Numbered from the stretch's first letter, positions 1 through 11,265 are shown. The stretch is DNA of 64,000 nucleotides from Ophiosphaerella korrae (GCA_028456385.1 JALNQF010000174.1:28660-92659); one strand, 5' to 3'. Notes: generated from the letters alone by a model not told the origin. A program made the numbers and translations.

Positions 1-495
1 TATTAATAGTAGGTACTACTAAGGGAAAGTAGTAACGTTATATCTTAAGTAAAAGAAAGAGACGTAGCTAATAGTAACTAATATAGTTAGCTTCGCTTGC
101 AATTACTACTAGCTTAACCTATATATTACTAGTAATAGTAAAGCTTAGATATAACAAGATCTAATTCCTCTTTTAGCTTTACGTTTTCCGCCTTATATTT
201 ATTAAGTACAACATACGCTACCTAGTACGTAGCTTACTAATAGTTTAGATCTCCTAAGAGCTTCCCTACTTAAGCTTCTAACTTACTTTAGTAGTTATAT
301 TTAGCACTAAGCTTACTTTAAGAATAGCTATACGCCTATATTTCCTATTTAAGAACTTATAACAATTATAAGTAAAGGTTTAGCTATAGATATCCTAGAG
401 CTAATTTTGTTAGATCTTCTAGTAGGGCTAGCTAAGTTAAGGCGTAGTTAGTTTCTACTAAGCAATACCCTATAGCTAGCTATACGTAGCTAATT
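1..495 (-). pseudogene. RIP-mutated coding remnant, coiled-coil-like
   Basis: AT-rich DNA with almost no CpA/TpG. On the minus strand one frame from about 440 down to 40 reads as a charged, probably coiled-coil protein whose stops are nearly all TAA/TAG, as expected from mutated Gln codons. A clean run near 215-135 reads LNKYKAENVKLKEELDLV. I do not recognise the family. A transposon gag or transposase segment is the likeliest source. Nothing here looks functional. Confidence 0.35.
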
Positions 496-956
496 TGTAA
501 TAGGCCTCTTGTCGTTAACTATAGGTACCTATCTTAGAAGGGTTAGTAGATTATAAAGTAATAACAAAAGTTTGTATAGAGATCTATAATAACTATAAAT
601 AATAGAAGATATTTTACAACTATCTTGTATTAGCGTTTTATAGTTAAAGGATTAAATTGCTAATACTATCCTAATAATACGCATTACTACTAACTATATA
701 GTAATAATATCTTAGTAGCTTTATTACTTTATATTTACTAAGATCGCGAATTTACAAATTTGTTATATAATAGCTTCGTAGCTTTATATTTGCTAAGATT
801 GCAAATTTACGAATCTATTACGTATCTATATTGTAGTTAGCTTTCTAATTAAACTTATTATCCTATAGGTTGTTACCCTACTTATCCTATACTTTGTTAG
901 TAGCTAAGCGTAGACTAATTAGTTCTATCTTAGTTTCCCTTATTACTACTATAATA
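496..956 (-). repeat. Element 1 3' LTR
   Basis: 461 bp, aligned without gaps to 7104-7564. Where the two differ this copy nearly always has T or A and the other C or G, so it took more RIP hits. The first part of the antisense ORF lies inside this LTR (from about 870). Confidence 0.92.
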
Positions 957-1632
957 CTATTCCCTCTTCTACGCGGTCCCTTATTTCTCTATACTAGTAC
1001 TAAGGTTATTAATCCTATTTCTTTATTAATCCTTAGTTCTTTATTACTCTCTATACTATCTTAGTCTTATTGTAATAAACTTCTCCTTGTAGCTTGTATT
1101 GTTTATAACAAGGTTAAGATATTCCTATATTATTATTATGCTAAATTAGGTCTTACTTGTCTTATATCTTTAAAGGATAGTAAATACTATAACAAGTGTA
1201 TTCTTGCTAATATCTAGTATAAGTATATTTCCTCTAGGGTTTCGCTTATAGAGTGTAAGTATTTAATTTCTATATAGTCTCTTTCTACTAAGTTGTGTAG
1301 GGTAAGCTATTAATAGAGCTTAAGCGTAATTATTGTTATAGCTTACTACTACTAAGGCTAAGCGCGAGTTAACTCTTTATAAGCTAGTAGAGCTTTATTC
1401 CTATATTAAGCGTCTTTAGAAGATAAAGGCTTATAATAACGCTAAGTCGTCTAAATAGTCTCGTGCCTTAGAGGCTAAATTAGATTTAGATAATATAGTA
1501 GAGGTTGCTCTAGCTCCTATTACATTAGGCGCTCTTATTACCTCTCTATCTAGTAATAGTATTGTTAGTTTTCTTAATTTACTACTAGGCGTTCTAGAGG
1601 GTTTTAACTTTAGAAGTCCTCTAGTTTCTTAA
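870..1632 (+). pseudogene. Antisense ORF of element 1, broken
   Basis: Plus-strand reading frame opposite to gag-pol, between the end of pol and the 3' LTR. The first open stretch (870-1064, no ATG; it opens with TTG) is hydrophobic. A second stretch, in a shifted frame from about 1345, reads KAKRELTLYKLVELYSYIKR, continues through EAKLDLDN and ends in LLLGVLEGFNFRSPLVS at the stop 1630-1632. Internal stops are TAG/TAA at likely former Gln codons. The same protein tail recurs in elements 2-6. The 3' end overlaps the 3' end of pol by 23 nt, tail to tail. Function unknown. An intron or a frameshift could join the two frames. Confidence 0.6.
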
Positions 1633-4600
1633 GGTAATTAAGGTTATCTTCTAGTTCTTATATTTCTTCTTATAGTTATCCTTTTTCGTCTATACCTATC
1701 TATTTTACTAGATAGTAGTTCCTACTGTTATAGAACTAGTGTGCTAAGATTTCTTTTACTTCCTATTCTTCTTATTCTCTATACGTATCTACTTTGTATA
1801 CTAGTAGTTCTACGTTTTGTAGTACTATCTTGAGTAGTACTACGTAGAAAGTTAAGTATATCCTTATTTTATTTAGTAGCTTTAGTTTAAATATAACTAG
1901 CGTAACTTCTTTCTTAATTTTGTATAGTCCTATCTTAACGTAGTCTAGTTTTAGGCTTAGTCTCTTACTCTTAATATTTTTCTATACTAACTATACTTTT
2001 TCTCTCTTTCTAAATTAGGGTCCCTCTTTATATTTCCTATTGTAATACTTTACTATTCGATTATATAGGAATTCTACATCCTATCTTAGTTACTTGTGTA
2101 TATCTTTAAGTCTATTAGCAAAGTTTTCTCCTCTTAGAGACTAAGATATTTCTAGTCTTAGTATTCTATATATACTAGGGTTAAATCTGTAGTTTGTAAA
2201 GAAAGGTAATACTCCTATTATTTTATTCTTTACGCTGTTAAATACTAACTATACTATAGGTAGTAGCTATACCTAGTTATTCTAGTTATAATTAAGGTAG
2301 TATCTTAAGTATTGTTCTACTATTTAATTTATGCGTTCTAATTATCTATCTATCTATAGGTAGTATACTGTTAATATTATATGTTTAATTCCTAATTGTA
2401 CTATTATTGTTCCCTATAGTTTTAATATAAATCTTACGTCTCTATCTATTATAATCTTGTCTAGTAGTCTGTGTTAGCTAATTATAGTTCCTAGAACCTA
2501 GTATACTATAACTTCTATTCTACTTTTCTCCTTATATAGTCTAAAATATAAGTACTTTGTAAGTTTATCTACTATTATTAGGATTCTGTCGTACTTAACT
2601 CCTAATATTAGGTCTTTTAACTTAGGTAGTTTTGTAATAAAATCTATTGTAATAACTCTCTATAGTTATTCTAGTACTTCTACTAGTTATAACTTTCTAT
2701 ATAGTGTATACCTACTATACTTATTTCTTTAGCATTCTATACAATCTCGTAGTACTTCTATTACTAGTTGTCTTACTCTTAGGATATAGTAATCTCTTAG
2801 CAGTCTATCTAGTATTTTGTTAATTCCTTAATATCTATATACTAGTAGTTTATAGAACTATCGTATAAATTCTCTTTATATTCTTCCTAGAATGTACGTT
2901 CTTCTATAGGCTTTTACAAGACTTTCTTTAATCTTAAGTTTCTTTATTTCTTTAGGGGCTTTTCTTGTTTCTTTACAAATCTATTTATCTAGCTCGCTAC
3001 TCTTTCTTTTAAGTGTTGCGGCTATTTTAGGTATGTTTAGGACTAAATGTCCTTCTTTGTTCTTAATTAGAACTATACTAGTAGCGCTTACTTCTTCTTG
3101 TAAGTCTAGTCTTCTACTAAGGGTGTCTGCAAATTAGTTATCTTTCTCTTTTATATATATTATTTCTATATTAAATGTTAATAGAAACTCCTACTATCTT
3201 GTATAGCGTTGTAATAGTTCTTTGTTTATTATAAATCCTATAAGGTTCTTGTAGTCTATATAGACCTTTGTCTAGTATTTTGCTCCTTGTAAATATACTC
3301 TCTATTGTTTAAATGCTTTGTATATTACTAGCATCTCTTTGTCGTAGATTAGATAGTTAAGCTCTACTAGCTTTATTTTCTTAGAAAAGTATTTAACTAA
3401 ATACTCTTTATTAGTTTCTAGATCTTCTTGTATTAGTGCTATTCTATAGACAGAGTTAGACGCGTCTGTCTTTACTACTGCTAGTAGGTCTAGGTTATAC
3501 ATTCTAATAACTAGGTTTTCTATAAACTTTCTTTTAATTTTCTTAAATACTTTATTACATTCTCTCGTCTACTTAAATAGCGTATCCTTTTTTATAAGTC
3601 TAGTTATTAGTTCTATATCTTCTAACTATCCTATTATTAACTTTTTGTAAAAGTTAGCTAACCTATAAAATTGTTATACCTCTTTTAGGTTTTTTAGTAT
3701 TAGCTATTCGTTAATTAATCTAATCTTCTCTAGGTCGATCTTAATTTTTCCTAGTTTAATAATAAATCTAAGGAAGTCTATTTCCTTTATATAAAATTCG
3801 CATTTTCTTATTTTTAGGAATAGTTTATTTTCTACTAGTTTTTCTAGTGCTTTGTATACGTGTTGTACGTGTTCTTCCTCTATTTCTAAAAATATAAGGA
3901 TGTTATCTAGGTATATAAATATAAATACGTCTAAGTACTCTCTTAGTACTATATTAATCCTTTCTTAGAATGCTGCTAGTGCGTTTGTTAAGCTAAATAG
4001 CATAACTAGATATTTATATAGTCTATACTGTGTTCTAAACGCTATCTTCTATTTGTTTCCTTTTTTAATTCTAATCTAGTAGTACGCGTTCTAAATGTCT
4101 AGTTTTGTAAAGATTCTTGCTCTTCGTAATCTATCTTATATTTTGTCTATTTGTAGTAATAGGTATTAGTTCTTGTTTGTAATTACGTTAGTTTTCCTAA
4201 AATCTACGTAGAGTCTCTTGTCGCTCGTTCCTTTTTTATCTACGAATATAAGTCCGTGCACTACTAAGGATTTAGATTCCCTTATCTATCCCTTTTTTAT
4301 TACTTTCTAGATAAATGTTCGTTTGATTTTTAATTCCTCTTCTATTTTCTAGTAGACTAGGCTCTATCCTACGTCTTTGCCTTCTACTAGTTCTATCGCT
4401 AGGTCCTATAGTTAATATTCTAGAAGGTAATCTTTAGGTTCTATAAGTTGTTTTTCCTATTTCTTATACTCTTTAGGGAATTCTCCTTTATAAGTGTTTA
4501 TGTTAGCTTTTAACGTGTCTATTCTATAGTAGTTAATTTTTCCTATTCTCTAATCAATCTGTAGGTTAGTTATTTGTAACTATAGTATTCCTAGTATTAT

Positions 4601-7090
4601 ATCTTATTTGTTATTAATTATCGTTATATCTATAACTATGTTCTTAATTGTTATTCCTTCTAGTTTTAATATAGAGGGAACTGTTTTAAATCTAATAGGT
4701 TCTTAGAATAGTTTTCCTTTAATCGTGCTTAATTGTTAAGGATATTTCTTTGTTGTGTACCTTATTCCTTGTATTTCTACAAACTTCTTTAATATAAAGT
4801 TTCTCGTAGCTCTACTATTAATTATTAATCGTACTTTTCTTTCCTAGTAAGTACCTGTTTTTGTAATATATAGGCCTCCTACGCCTTCTAGCTATTCTTA
4901 CTTAGGCTTCTTTGCAAACTGTCTGTCTTTCTTAGGCTATAAGCTTACTTTAAGCTTGTATTCTTTATATTTTAAGTATTTGTTGTATATACACTTGTAC
5001 TATAGTCCTCCTTAGACGTATTTTTTAGATAGTTTTAGACTAGGTCTTACTACTACGTATCTATCTTCTAGGATTATTTCCTATCCTTAGATGTCTTCTA
5101 CTAGGATTACTCTTATATAGTTATAGCCTCTTCTCTTTATAAGCTATATATTGTTGTTTGCTTTAGAGTTTCTATATATAATGTAATTCCTGTCTAGGTA
5201 TAATATCTATAATACTTTAAAGTGTACTAGATATTTTAGATCTATTAGTTTGTTATCCCCTTCCTAGTACTTATCTCTTCTAGGTGTGTCTATTGTTAGG
5301 ATATAGTACACTACTAGTACTCTTAGTGTGTAGGCTTTGTTAATCTATTGTGTTTTTCTTATAAGGTACTACTATTCTTTTTGTGTAGGTATTCTTCTTA
5401 CTATAACTATATATTACTTTATCTATTCTTAAAATAGTGTAAACTTTATTTCCTTAGGATTGCGTTCTTTCTAGTCTTTGTACGCTTCCTCTATACTTAT
5501 AACTATTAAGTATATTTAAACAAATCTCTATTCTTTATCTTGTTCTTCTATATCTATCGTTGTACAGCCGTCGTAGCTATGTATATCTAGCTAGGCATAT
5601 TCTATACCTCTTATACTAACTTATCTTTTACTTTCTTATAGTTCTTTAGAGGAAGCTGTAGTAGTCTCTTTATCTAGTACTCGTTCTTTAGCCTAGATTA
5701 ATAGGGTCTAGGGTTCTTCTCCTTCTAAATCTTCTGTTAGTAGGTCTATTACATAGGCTGTCTCTTCTAGCTATACTTTTATTCTACTTTCTTTTATTAT
5801 AGCTACTCTATGTTTCTATTTCTATAGGAACTATACTACTCCCTATTTACTAGAAAGATGTGTATAGCAGTTATTGTTATAACAAAAGGTCTAATAGAGT
5901 ATTGCATGTTATACTTCTTTGCTCCCTACTACCTTCTCCTAAGGTTTAGCTTGTGCTTTTAGTACTTCTTTCTTGTTCTTAGTTGTTTTTAATTAAGTTT
6001 CCTTGTCTTTTCTTAGGTCCTTACTTCTATAGTCTTTTACAAAGTGTCCTAGTTTCCTGCATTTATAGTATGCTGTATCCCTTTTCTTTTATAATTAGCA
6101 GTCTTTCGCGTAGTAGCTTTTCTTACTACAGTTAAAGCACGTAAAGTTTTTGTTCCCCTTCCTCTTCTTGTCCTTATTAGCGTCGAGGATTATAGGGTCT
6201 CCCTTATCCTAATTCTAAGTATAACCTCTATACTTGTTCTTCTTCTATTCTCGAAGATTATTGTTAATTTATATTACCTATTGTTTTAAGGCTTCTAGCG
6301 TTTGGGGTTTTTCTATATAAATTATTTTGTATTAGATTTTCGAGTTTAGTCCTTATTTAAATTATAACATTAAGGCTAACTTATTCTACTCTGTATTTTG
6401 CAATAGTTATTTAAACTATAATATGTACTTTAGAACACTCTAGCTTTGTATAAGCTTTTCTAGCTATTCTTTAGCTTGTTAGGTAACGTCTATATCTTTA
6501 AATACTACTCTTATTTGTCTAGTAAAGTATTTGTAACTTCTAAAGATAGCTCTTGTTTTGTCCTTTTAGGTTATTAGAGCGTATATCGTATAGTCTATCT
6601 AGTAGGGTTTAAACTATCTTATTACATTTTCTTTAAGATACATTCTAATATATATTACCTTCTTTTCTTCTGTATTAAAGTATAGTGCTTATACGTCTAT
6701 CTAGAGTTGTACTAAAGCTATAAAGGGTCTTAGTTTTTCCCTTATTCTATCAAACTTCTTAAGGACAGGTATCTTAGGTAGTTTTTTTGTTGCACTTATT
6801 TTTAGTCGTTAGGTAATTAATTCTATCTAGTTCTAGCCTTCGATAATAGCTTTGATTTGTACTTCGTTCTATTTTAAATAGTCTTGTAGTTCCTTGTTCT
6901 ACGTTTCTAGTGCTTCGATTACTATCTTTATATCCTCTTTGTTGTTAATTAGTTTGTTTATGCGATCCTTGATCGTTTCTTATATAGTGCTGTCTAACTT
7001 ATAACTACTCCTAGGGGCTTTACTTGTTAAGCTTTCTACTATCGTGTTAGCTAGACTGCGCGCTACTTACGCTTCGCTTCTCGCAATAAC
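1610..7090 (-). pseudogene. Element 1 gag-pol polyprotein, RIP-destroyed
   Basis: Ty3/gypsy polyprotein, which in an active copy makes capsid, protease, reverse transcriptase, RNase H and integrase. Visible from N to C terminus: gag; two zinc knuckles near 6165-6040, where CFNC is kept in the first while later Cys or His codons are lost; the RT catalytic region near 3941-3898, now YLDN instead of YLDD; RNase H at 3502-3302 with the TDAS start and YDKEMLVIYKAF, the longest open piece; integrase near 2900-2100; chromodomain near 1800-1640; stop at 1610-1612. Dozens of TAG/TAA codons at expected Gln/Trp sites show RIP. Not functional. Confidence 0.88.
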
Positions 7091-7103
7091 TAAATCGGTA
7101 AGG

Positions 7104-7564
7104 TGTAACAGGCCTCCTGTCGTTAACTATAGGTACCTATCTTAGAAGAGTTAGTAGATTGTAAGGTAATAACAAAAGTTTGTGTAGGGATCTACAATAA
7201 CTATAAATAATAGAAGATGTTTTACAACTGTCTTGTATTAGCGTTCTGTAGTTAAAGGATTAAATTGCTAATACTATCCTAACAATGCGCATTGCTACTA
7301 ACTATATAGTAATAATATCTTAGCGGCTTTGTTACTTCGTATTTACCAAGATCGCGAATTTACAAATTCGTCACATAATAGCTTCGTAGCTTCGTGTTTG
7401 CCAAGATCGCGAATTTACAAATCTGTTACGTATCTATGTTGTAGTTAGCTTCCTAATCAAACTCGTTGTCCTATAGGTTGTTACCCTGCTTATCCTATGC
7501 TTTGTCAGCAGCTAAGCGTAGACTAATTAGTTCTATCTTAGTTTCCCTTGTTACTGCTGTAACA
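7104..7564 (-). repeat. Element 1 5' LTR
   Basis: 461 bp, TGTAACAGG...CTGTAACA. It keeps many CpA/TpG sites lost in the partner LTR (for example AACAATGCGCATTGC here against AATAATACGCATTAC at the left). Confidence 0.92.
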
Positions 7565-7898
7565 AGGAGACTACATATAACTAGGACACCTAGGCTAATC
7601 TATAATCTATAGACTCTTAGCGGCTATAGATTATAGATTAGGATAATCTATAATCTATTTATCTTAGCAACTATAGATTATAGATTACGACGAGTATATA
7701 GTTAGTAAGATACGTATTATTAGGATAGTATTAGCAATTCAATCCTTTAACTACAGAACGCTAATACAAGATAGTTGCAAAACATCTTCTATTGTTTATA
7801 GTTATTATAGATTACCCCTAAGCTTTCACTATTACCTCGTGATCTACTAACCCCCTTTAAGATAGGCACCTATAGTCGACGACAGGAGGCCCGTTACA
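7565..7898 (+). repeat. Truncated, mosaic LTR in opposite orientation to element 1
   Basis: Begins directly after element 1 and ends CCGTTACA at 7898. Its first part (ACATATAACTAGGACACCTAG and the TAATCTATA modules) matches the LTR of element 2. Its last 130 bp (CAAAACATCTTCTATTG to GACAGGAGGCCCGTTACA) match the element 1 LTR. About 97 bp of the 5' end are missing. RIP damage is moderate. Confidence 0.75.
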
Positions 7899-8560
7899 AT
7901 TTAACCCTAACGTTATACTTAAACGATTTAAAGTAGAAGGCTAGAGCTAGCTATCCTTAAGCTTATTAGCTTACTTATTAACGTTAGTACTTAGTGTAAG
8001 TAACCAGCGTAAGATACACAAAATCTTAAAGTCTTTTTTTAATAATATCTATAATAAAAACGCTTAGTAACTTAGCTATACAATCTACAAGATTACTATA
8101 TAAAACTCTCTACTTAAACACGAAAATAAAGGCCTACGCGGCGCTCTAGCTAATAAGAAAAAGCGCCGCTAGCGAGGCAAGCTTTTAGCGCTTAAAGCGC
8201 CTACTAAATATAATAGAGGAGTAGTAATTTAGTTACTAAACAAAGTAAGAGATGCGCGCGAGCGCGAGGTTTAAAAGTAGGCTAATGCAGCTAAGCTACA
8301 ACTCTAGAAGGTAGAGGATATTAAGGCTAGAGAGTAATAGAAAGCTTAGAAGGCTATATTAATAGAGGAGCGCCGCCAAAATCGCCTTGTAGCTAAGGCT
8401 GCCTGTAACGCTGCGAAGGCTAACAAAGCTCGTAATCGCGTAGAGACTTAACTCGCGCGTAACGCCGAAAGACAACTCTAAAACAACATTAAGATAGCTA
8501 AAAAAGCTACCTAAAAAGCTCGCAAAGGCTCTCAAGTTACTAGAGATAAGCGCAATTAAC
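7899..8560 (+). pseudogene. C-terminal part of a pogo/Fot1-type DDE transposase, RIP-mutated
   Basis: Plus-strand frame through 8152 reads KGLRGALANKKKRR, a stop at a former Gln, RGKLLALKAPTKYNRGVVI, then a long Ala/Lys/Arg/Glu-rich coiled tail (NKVREARE-like, then EERRQNRLVAKAACNAAKAN) to the stop near 8560. This layout (a basic RGK motif, a KVREAR motif and a charged helical tail) is the usual C terminus of fungal pogo-family (Fot1-like, DDE_1) cut-and-paste transposases. The DDE core would lie upstream but is not readable, because LTR material replaces it. Stops sit at likely Gln codons. Non-functional. Confidence 0.7.
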
Positions 8561-9048
8561 TTGATGCTGCTGAAGAGGTAGTGGGCAGCAGTGCGCTAGC
8601 GCTGCTGAAGTTAACTCGTAGCCGTAATATTAACCTCCCACAACGCTATAGGCTATAAGTAAATTATACAATATGTACTCATAGCTTCTGAGATCACTGC
8701 TCTAAAAAATCTCGCGATAATAACTACTGTAGAGCCTGCAATAACCTCATCTCTTTTTTGGCCAAGATGGCAGAAAGCGTGCATTAGGTGGGGGCGTGCA
8801 CTAGGCGGTGAGCCTCACTAGAGGCTTAGTAAGATATGCGTCACATGTTGCAATTCTCTGAGCCTGAGCGCGACCACCTAGCTCCGCACAAGGTATAAAT
8901 TGTTAGATAGTTCCTAGTACATCTAACCAGGTTGCTCAGAGTTCAGTTCTCATGTCGCTCGCTACCCGGCAACATATTTCTTGTTTAACATTGACTGTCC
9001 TAAGCGTGTATTGCTACACTCAAGTCCTATACGAATCGAAGTTGAAGT
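8561..9048. other. GC-balanced spacer between transposon tail and DUF1996 gene
   Basis: CpA and TpG are normal again from about 8560, so this is the RIP boundary. It contains a near-perfect 22-bp palindrome (8586-8607, CAGCAG...CTGCTG), two adjacent imperfect 17-bp direct repeats (8777-8793 and 8794-8810, 14 of 17 identical, GCGTGCAYTAGG...) that may be the terminal repeat of a DNA transposon, and a 7-bp inverted repeat GTTAGAT/ATCTAAC (8902-8908 and 8921-8927). The last part should hold the 3' UTR of the minus-strand gene. No credible ORF. Confidence 0.5.
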
Positions 9049-10283
9049 TTAAATTGCACCAGGAAGTGCTGTAAGCCCTATTTAGAAAATGATTAGGCGC
9101 TGCTCTGAGTTCATTAAAGTGATAGGGTATATCTTACATCCTTCAGTGTCTTCAGTAACCGTTGGCTTGATCTTGCACTTGTTGATCGCAGCCGCATTCT
9201 GACTCAGAAGAGGCTTGCCATTTCCACAAGCTTGGAACATACAAGACGAGTCCATAGCTCTCTGGAGCGAGTCTCCTTTCCAGCCGAAGACGTAATCGCC
9301 ATGAGTTGCATACCCCGTTTTGTCACCCATACTCCACTGTATCTAAGTTAGAATGACAGCGGAATTTTCGCGTAGCAATTCGACAGAGCGAAAGCACATA
9401 CAACAAATGGTTGTGAGCCGTCGGTGGGCCACAGTGACTTGTCGTTGAACTTAGTGGTGTCCCATATTGTCTCGTAAGCTAGCTGTGGCATGCGGACGGG
9501 ATGAGAGGCCGGACAAGGGCCAGCTTCTACGAAAGTACCGGTTTTAGTGGTGCTATACATGTGAGATTGATGATCAGGGCTATCAAGATTCTTTCCATCC
9601 CAGCATCTGGTTGTTGTCAGAAAGGAATGCTACAGTATGGAGGAGTCTTCCACTAACGCTGGGAAATGATGGATTGCCATGATGCCCGCTGGGCAAGGTT
9701 TCGTTGGAAACTCTTGTGTCTCAGAGCCTCTGGTATTTATTGTCTGGAGGCAAGTGTAAGCTAGTCCTTTGACAACATCGGCTTTATGTGTCGTTGTTGG
9801 GCTGCCAATGGTCATTCGGAATCCCTTCGGTCGTTAGCTTCGTCCATTTAAGTAAATCAGTCGAATACAGACGGGCGGGAACGCTGTGATTTTTGCCTTT
9901 CCATTTGAGTTGAAATCTTTCTGTGTGTAGTAGATAGTCATGCCATCTGTTGACCCCTCTAGTTGAGAATTTGCCACGATGGGTACGCGTTTGTAAGTGC
10001 CATTACGAGCCTTGAAGTACATCACAGCAGTCCAGTAGTTGGAAAAGTCCTCCGAAAAGAAGCAGGAAGTGCACGTAGCTGTTTCAGAGATGTTGTTATT
10101 TGGACCAGAGCTCATAGCCGCAGCGAAAGTATTTCCGCCAACGATTTGGTGGACGTGAGCGGATGGAATACGGCCTGACTCGACGAGAGGATCAAGCCGC
10201 TGTATGCTAATGGTTGAGCATCCGAATCGAAGTGCAGCTTGGGAGGGAGCCACGAGAGCGAGCGCAAGCGAAAACCACTTCAT
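9049..10283 (-). CDS. Secreted DUF1996 domain protein, 5 exons, 333 aa
   Basis: Intact secreted protein of the fungal DUF1996 family; the biochemical role of the family is unknown to me. Exons (minus strand): 10283-9873, 9824-9658, 9606-9402, 9336-9138, 9068-9049. Introns of 48, 51, 65 and 69 nt start GTCTGT, GTTAGT, GTATGT and GTAAGA, end in AG, and carry CTAAC, CTGAC, CTAAC and CTAAT branch sites. The ATG at 10283 is chosen because the frame upstream of it opens only with TTG. Residues 1-16 form a signal peptide (MKWFSLALALVAPSQA). Then follow RFGCS, RLDPLV, the HVHQIVGG motif (H43, H45), CWDGKN (194-199), CPASHPVR, and HGDYVFGWKGD (273-283), all in the order typical of DUF1996. Length fits the family. 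No RIP damage despite RIP-mutated repeats on both sides. The last exon (SLPGAI end) is the least certain. Confidence 0.88.
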
Positions 10284-10937
10284 GTTTGCGGAAGACAATT
10301 CAGTAATGGGTTTGGGAGCTGATGGGCATTTCGTAGAACAATGGCTAAGGTTCCCGCTCAGCTATTACTACCTGGCGATGGAACAGCACGAGGACTTTGC
10401 CGATGACCAGAGTTTCCGGTTCCAATATGCCGCCTGTCGCTTATCTAAATCGCAGTCAAATATATTGATTGCTTTCAACTTTCCCCGCATGATTCCGACT
10501 TATCGTACATGTTCGGGTGCGACTTGATATATTTAATTTGCGCCTTCTCTAATTCTTGGGAACCTTCTACCGACGCTGCGATCGAAAAATTCAAAGGAGA
10601 TGGATCGCCCAATCTTTTCGTAGGACGTTGGGGTCAAGACATCTACCGGCAGGCAATCTAAATAGAGGACGACGGCGTCGACACACGAATTCTCAGAATT
10701 CTTGAGTGCCGAAGTGTCACAATCTTTGCTTGAAATTAAAACTAAATTCGCTGGAACACGGTGCCAGGTAGCCAATGATCCAAGTGCCAATGAGACGCAC
10801 GGATTTATTAAGGCTCTGTTTGGTGCGCGCGTTGGAGAGGCCAGTGGGACCTCCGATACGCTCGCGGAGGTGTGTTGAAGTTGTAGTTGGGCTCGTGTTT
10901 GGTGATCCGGCAGGTATTCGTCGCACCAGTGGAGGTG
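10284..10937. other. Upstream region of the DUF1996 gene
   Basis: GC-balanced and free of RIP signs. It should hold the promoter and 5' UTR of the minus-strand gene. AT-rich TATA-like stretches lie near 10527-10540 (GATATATTTAATTTG). Short ORFs here either open with non-ATG codons or resemble no family, so I list none as genes. It ends abruptly at 10938 in a truncated LTR. Confidence 0.5.
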
Positions 10938-11265
10938 TATTAGAAGATGTCTCGCAATATTATATATTGTCGCTTGTAGTTAATAATTAAATTGCTAATA
11001 CTATCCTGATAATACGTATTACTACTAACTACATACTTTTACTTATTCTTTAGCTTTATAGCTTTATATTTACTAAGATTATAAATTTATAAAGTAGCTT
11101 CGCAACTTTGTATTTACTAAGATCGCGAATTTGCAAAGTTATTACGTGTCCTAATTATAACTAACTTCCTAATCTAGATTATTACTCTACTTATCTTATG
11201 CTTCGTTATTATCTATAGTAGGGCTAATTAATTCTATCTTAATTTCTCTTGTTACGCCTATAATA
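10938..11265 (-). repeat. Element 3 3' LTR, truncated
   Basis: Matches bases 111-438 of the LTR at 38921-39358 with no length change. The first 110 bp are missing exactly where the gene island begins (TATTAGAAGATGTCTCGC here, AATAGAAGATGTCTTGC in the full copy). Confidence 0.88.

Larger units (their letters stand above)
496..7564 (-). mobile_element. Element 1: Ty3/gypsy chromovirus, RIP-inactivated
   Basis: Full-length LTR retrotransposon transcribed leftwards. Both LTRs are 461 bp (496-956 and 7104-7564), starting TGTAA and ending TAACA (TAATA in the left copy), with no length difference between them. The interior carries gag-pol on the minus strand and a separate ORF on the plus strand. 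No 5-bp target duplication is visible (TAATT to the left, AGGAG to the right), so at least one outer edge has been rearranged after insertion. The right LTR is clearly less mutated than the left. Confidence 0.92.

Noticed and set aside
9082..10298. Several separate small minus-strand ORFs as individual genes
   Set aside because: They are exons of one DUF1996 gene. The frame opening at 10298 starts with TTG, not ATG, and GT/AG introns join the pieces in the order of the family.
9963..10990. Plus-strand and minus-strand ORFs around the DUF1996 gene
   Set aside because: Those overlapping the gene are shadows in other frames. Those at 10533-10990 open with non-ATG codons or resemble no protein.
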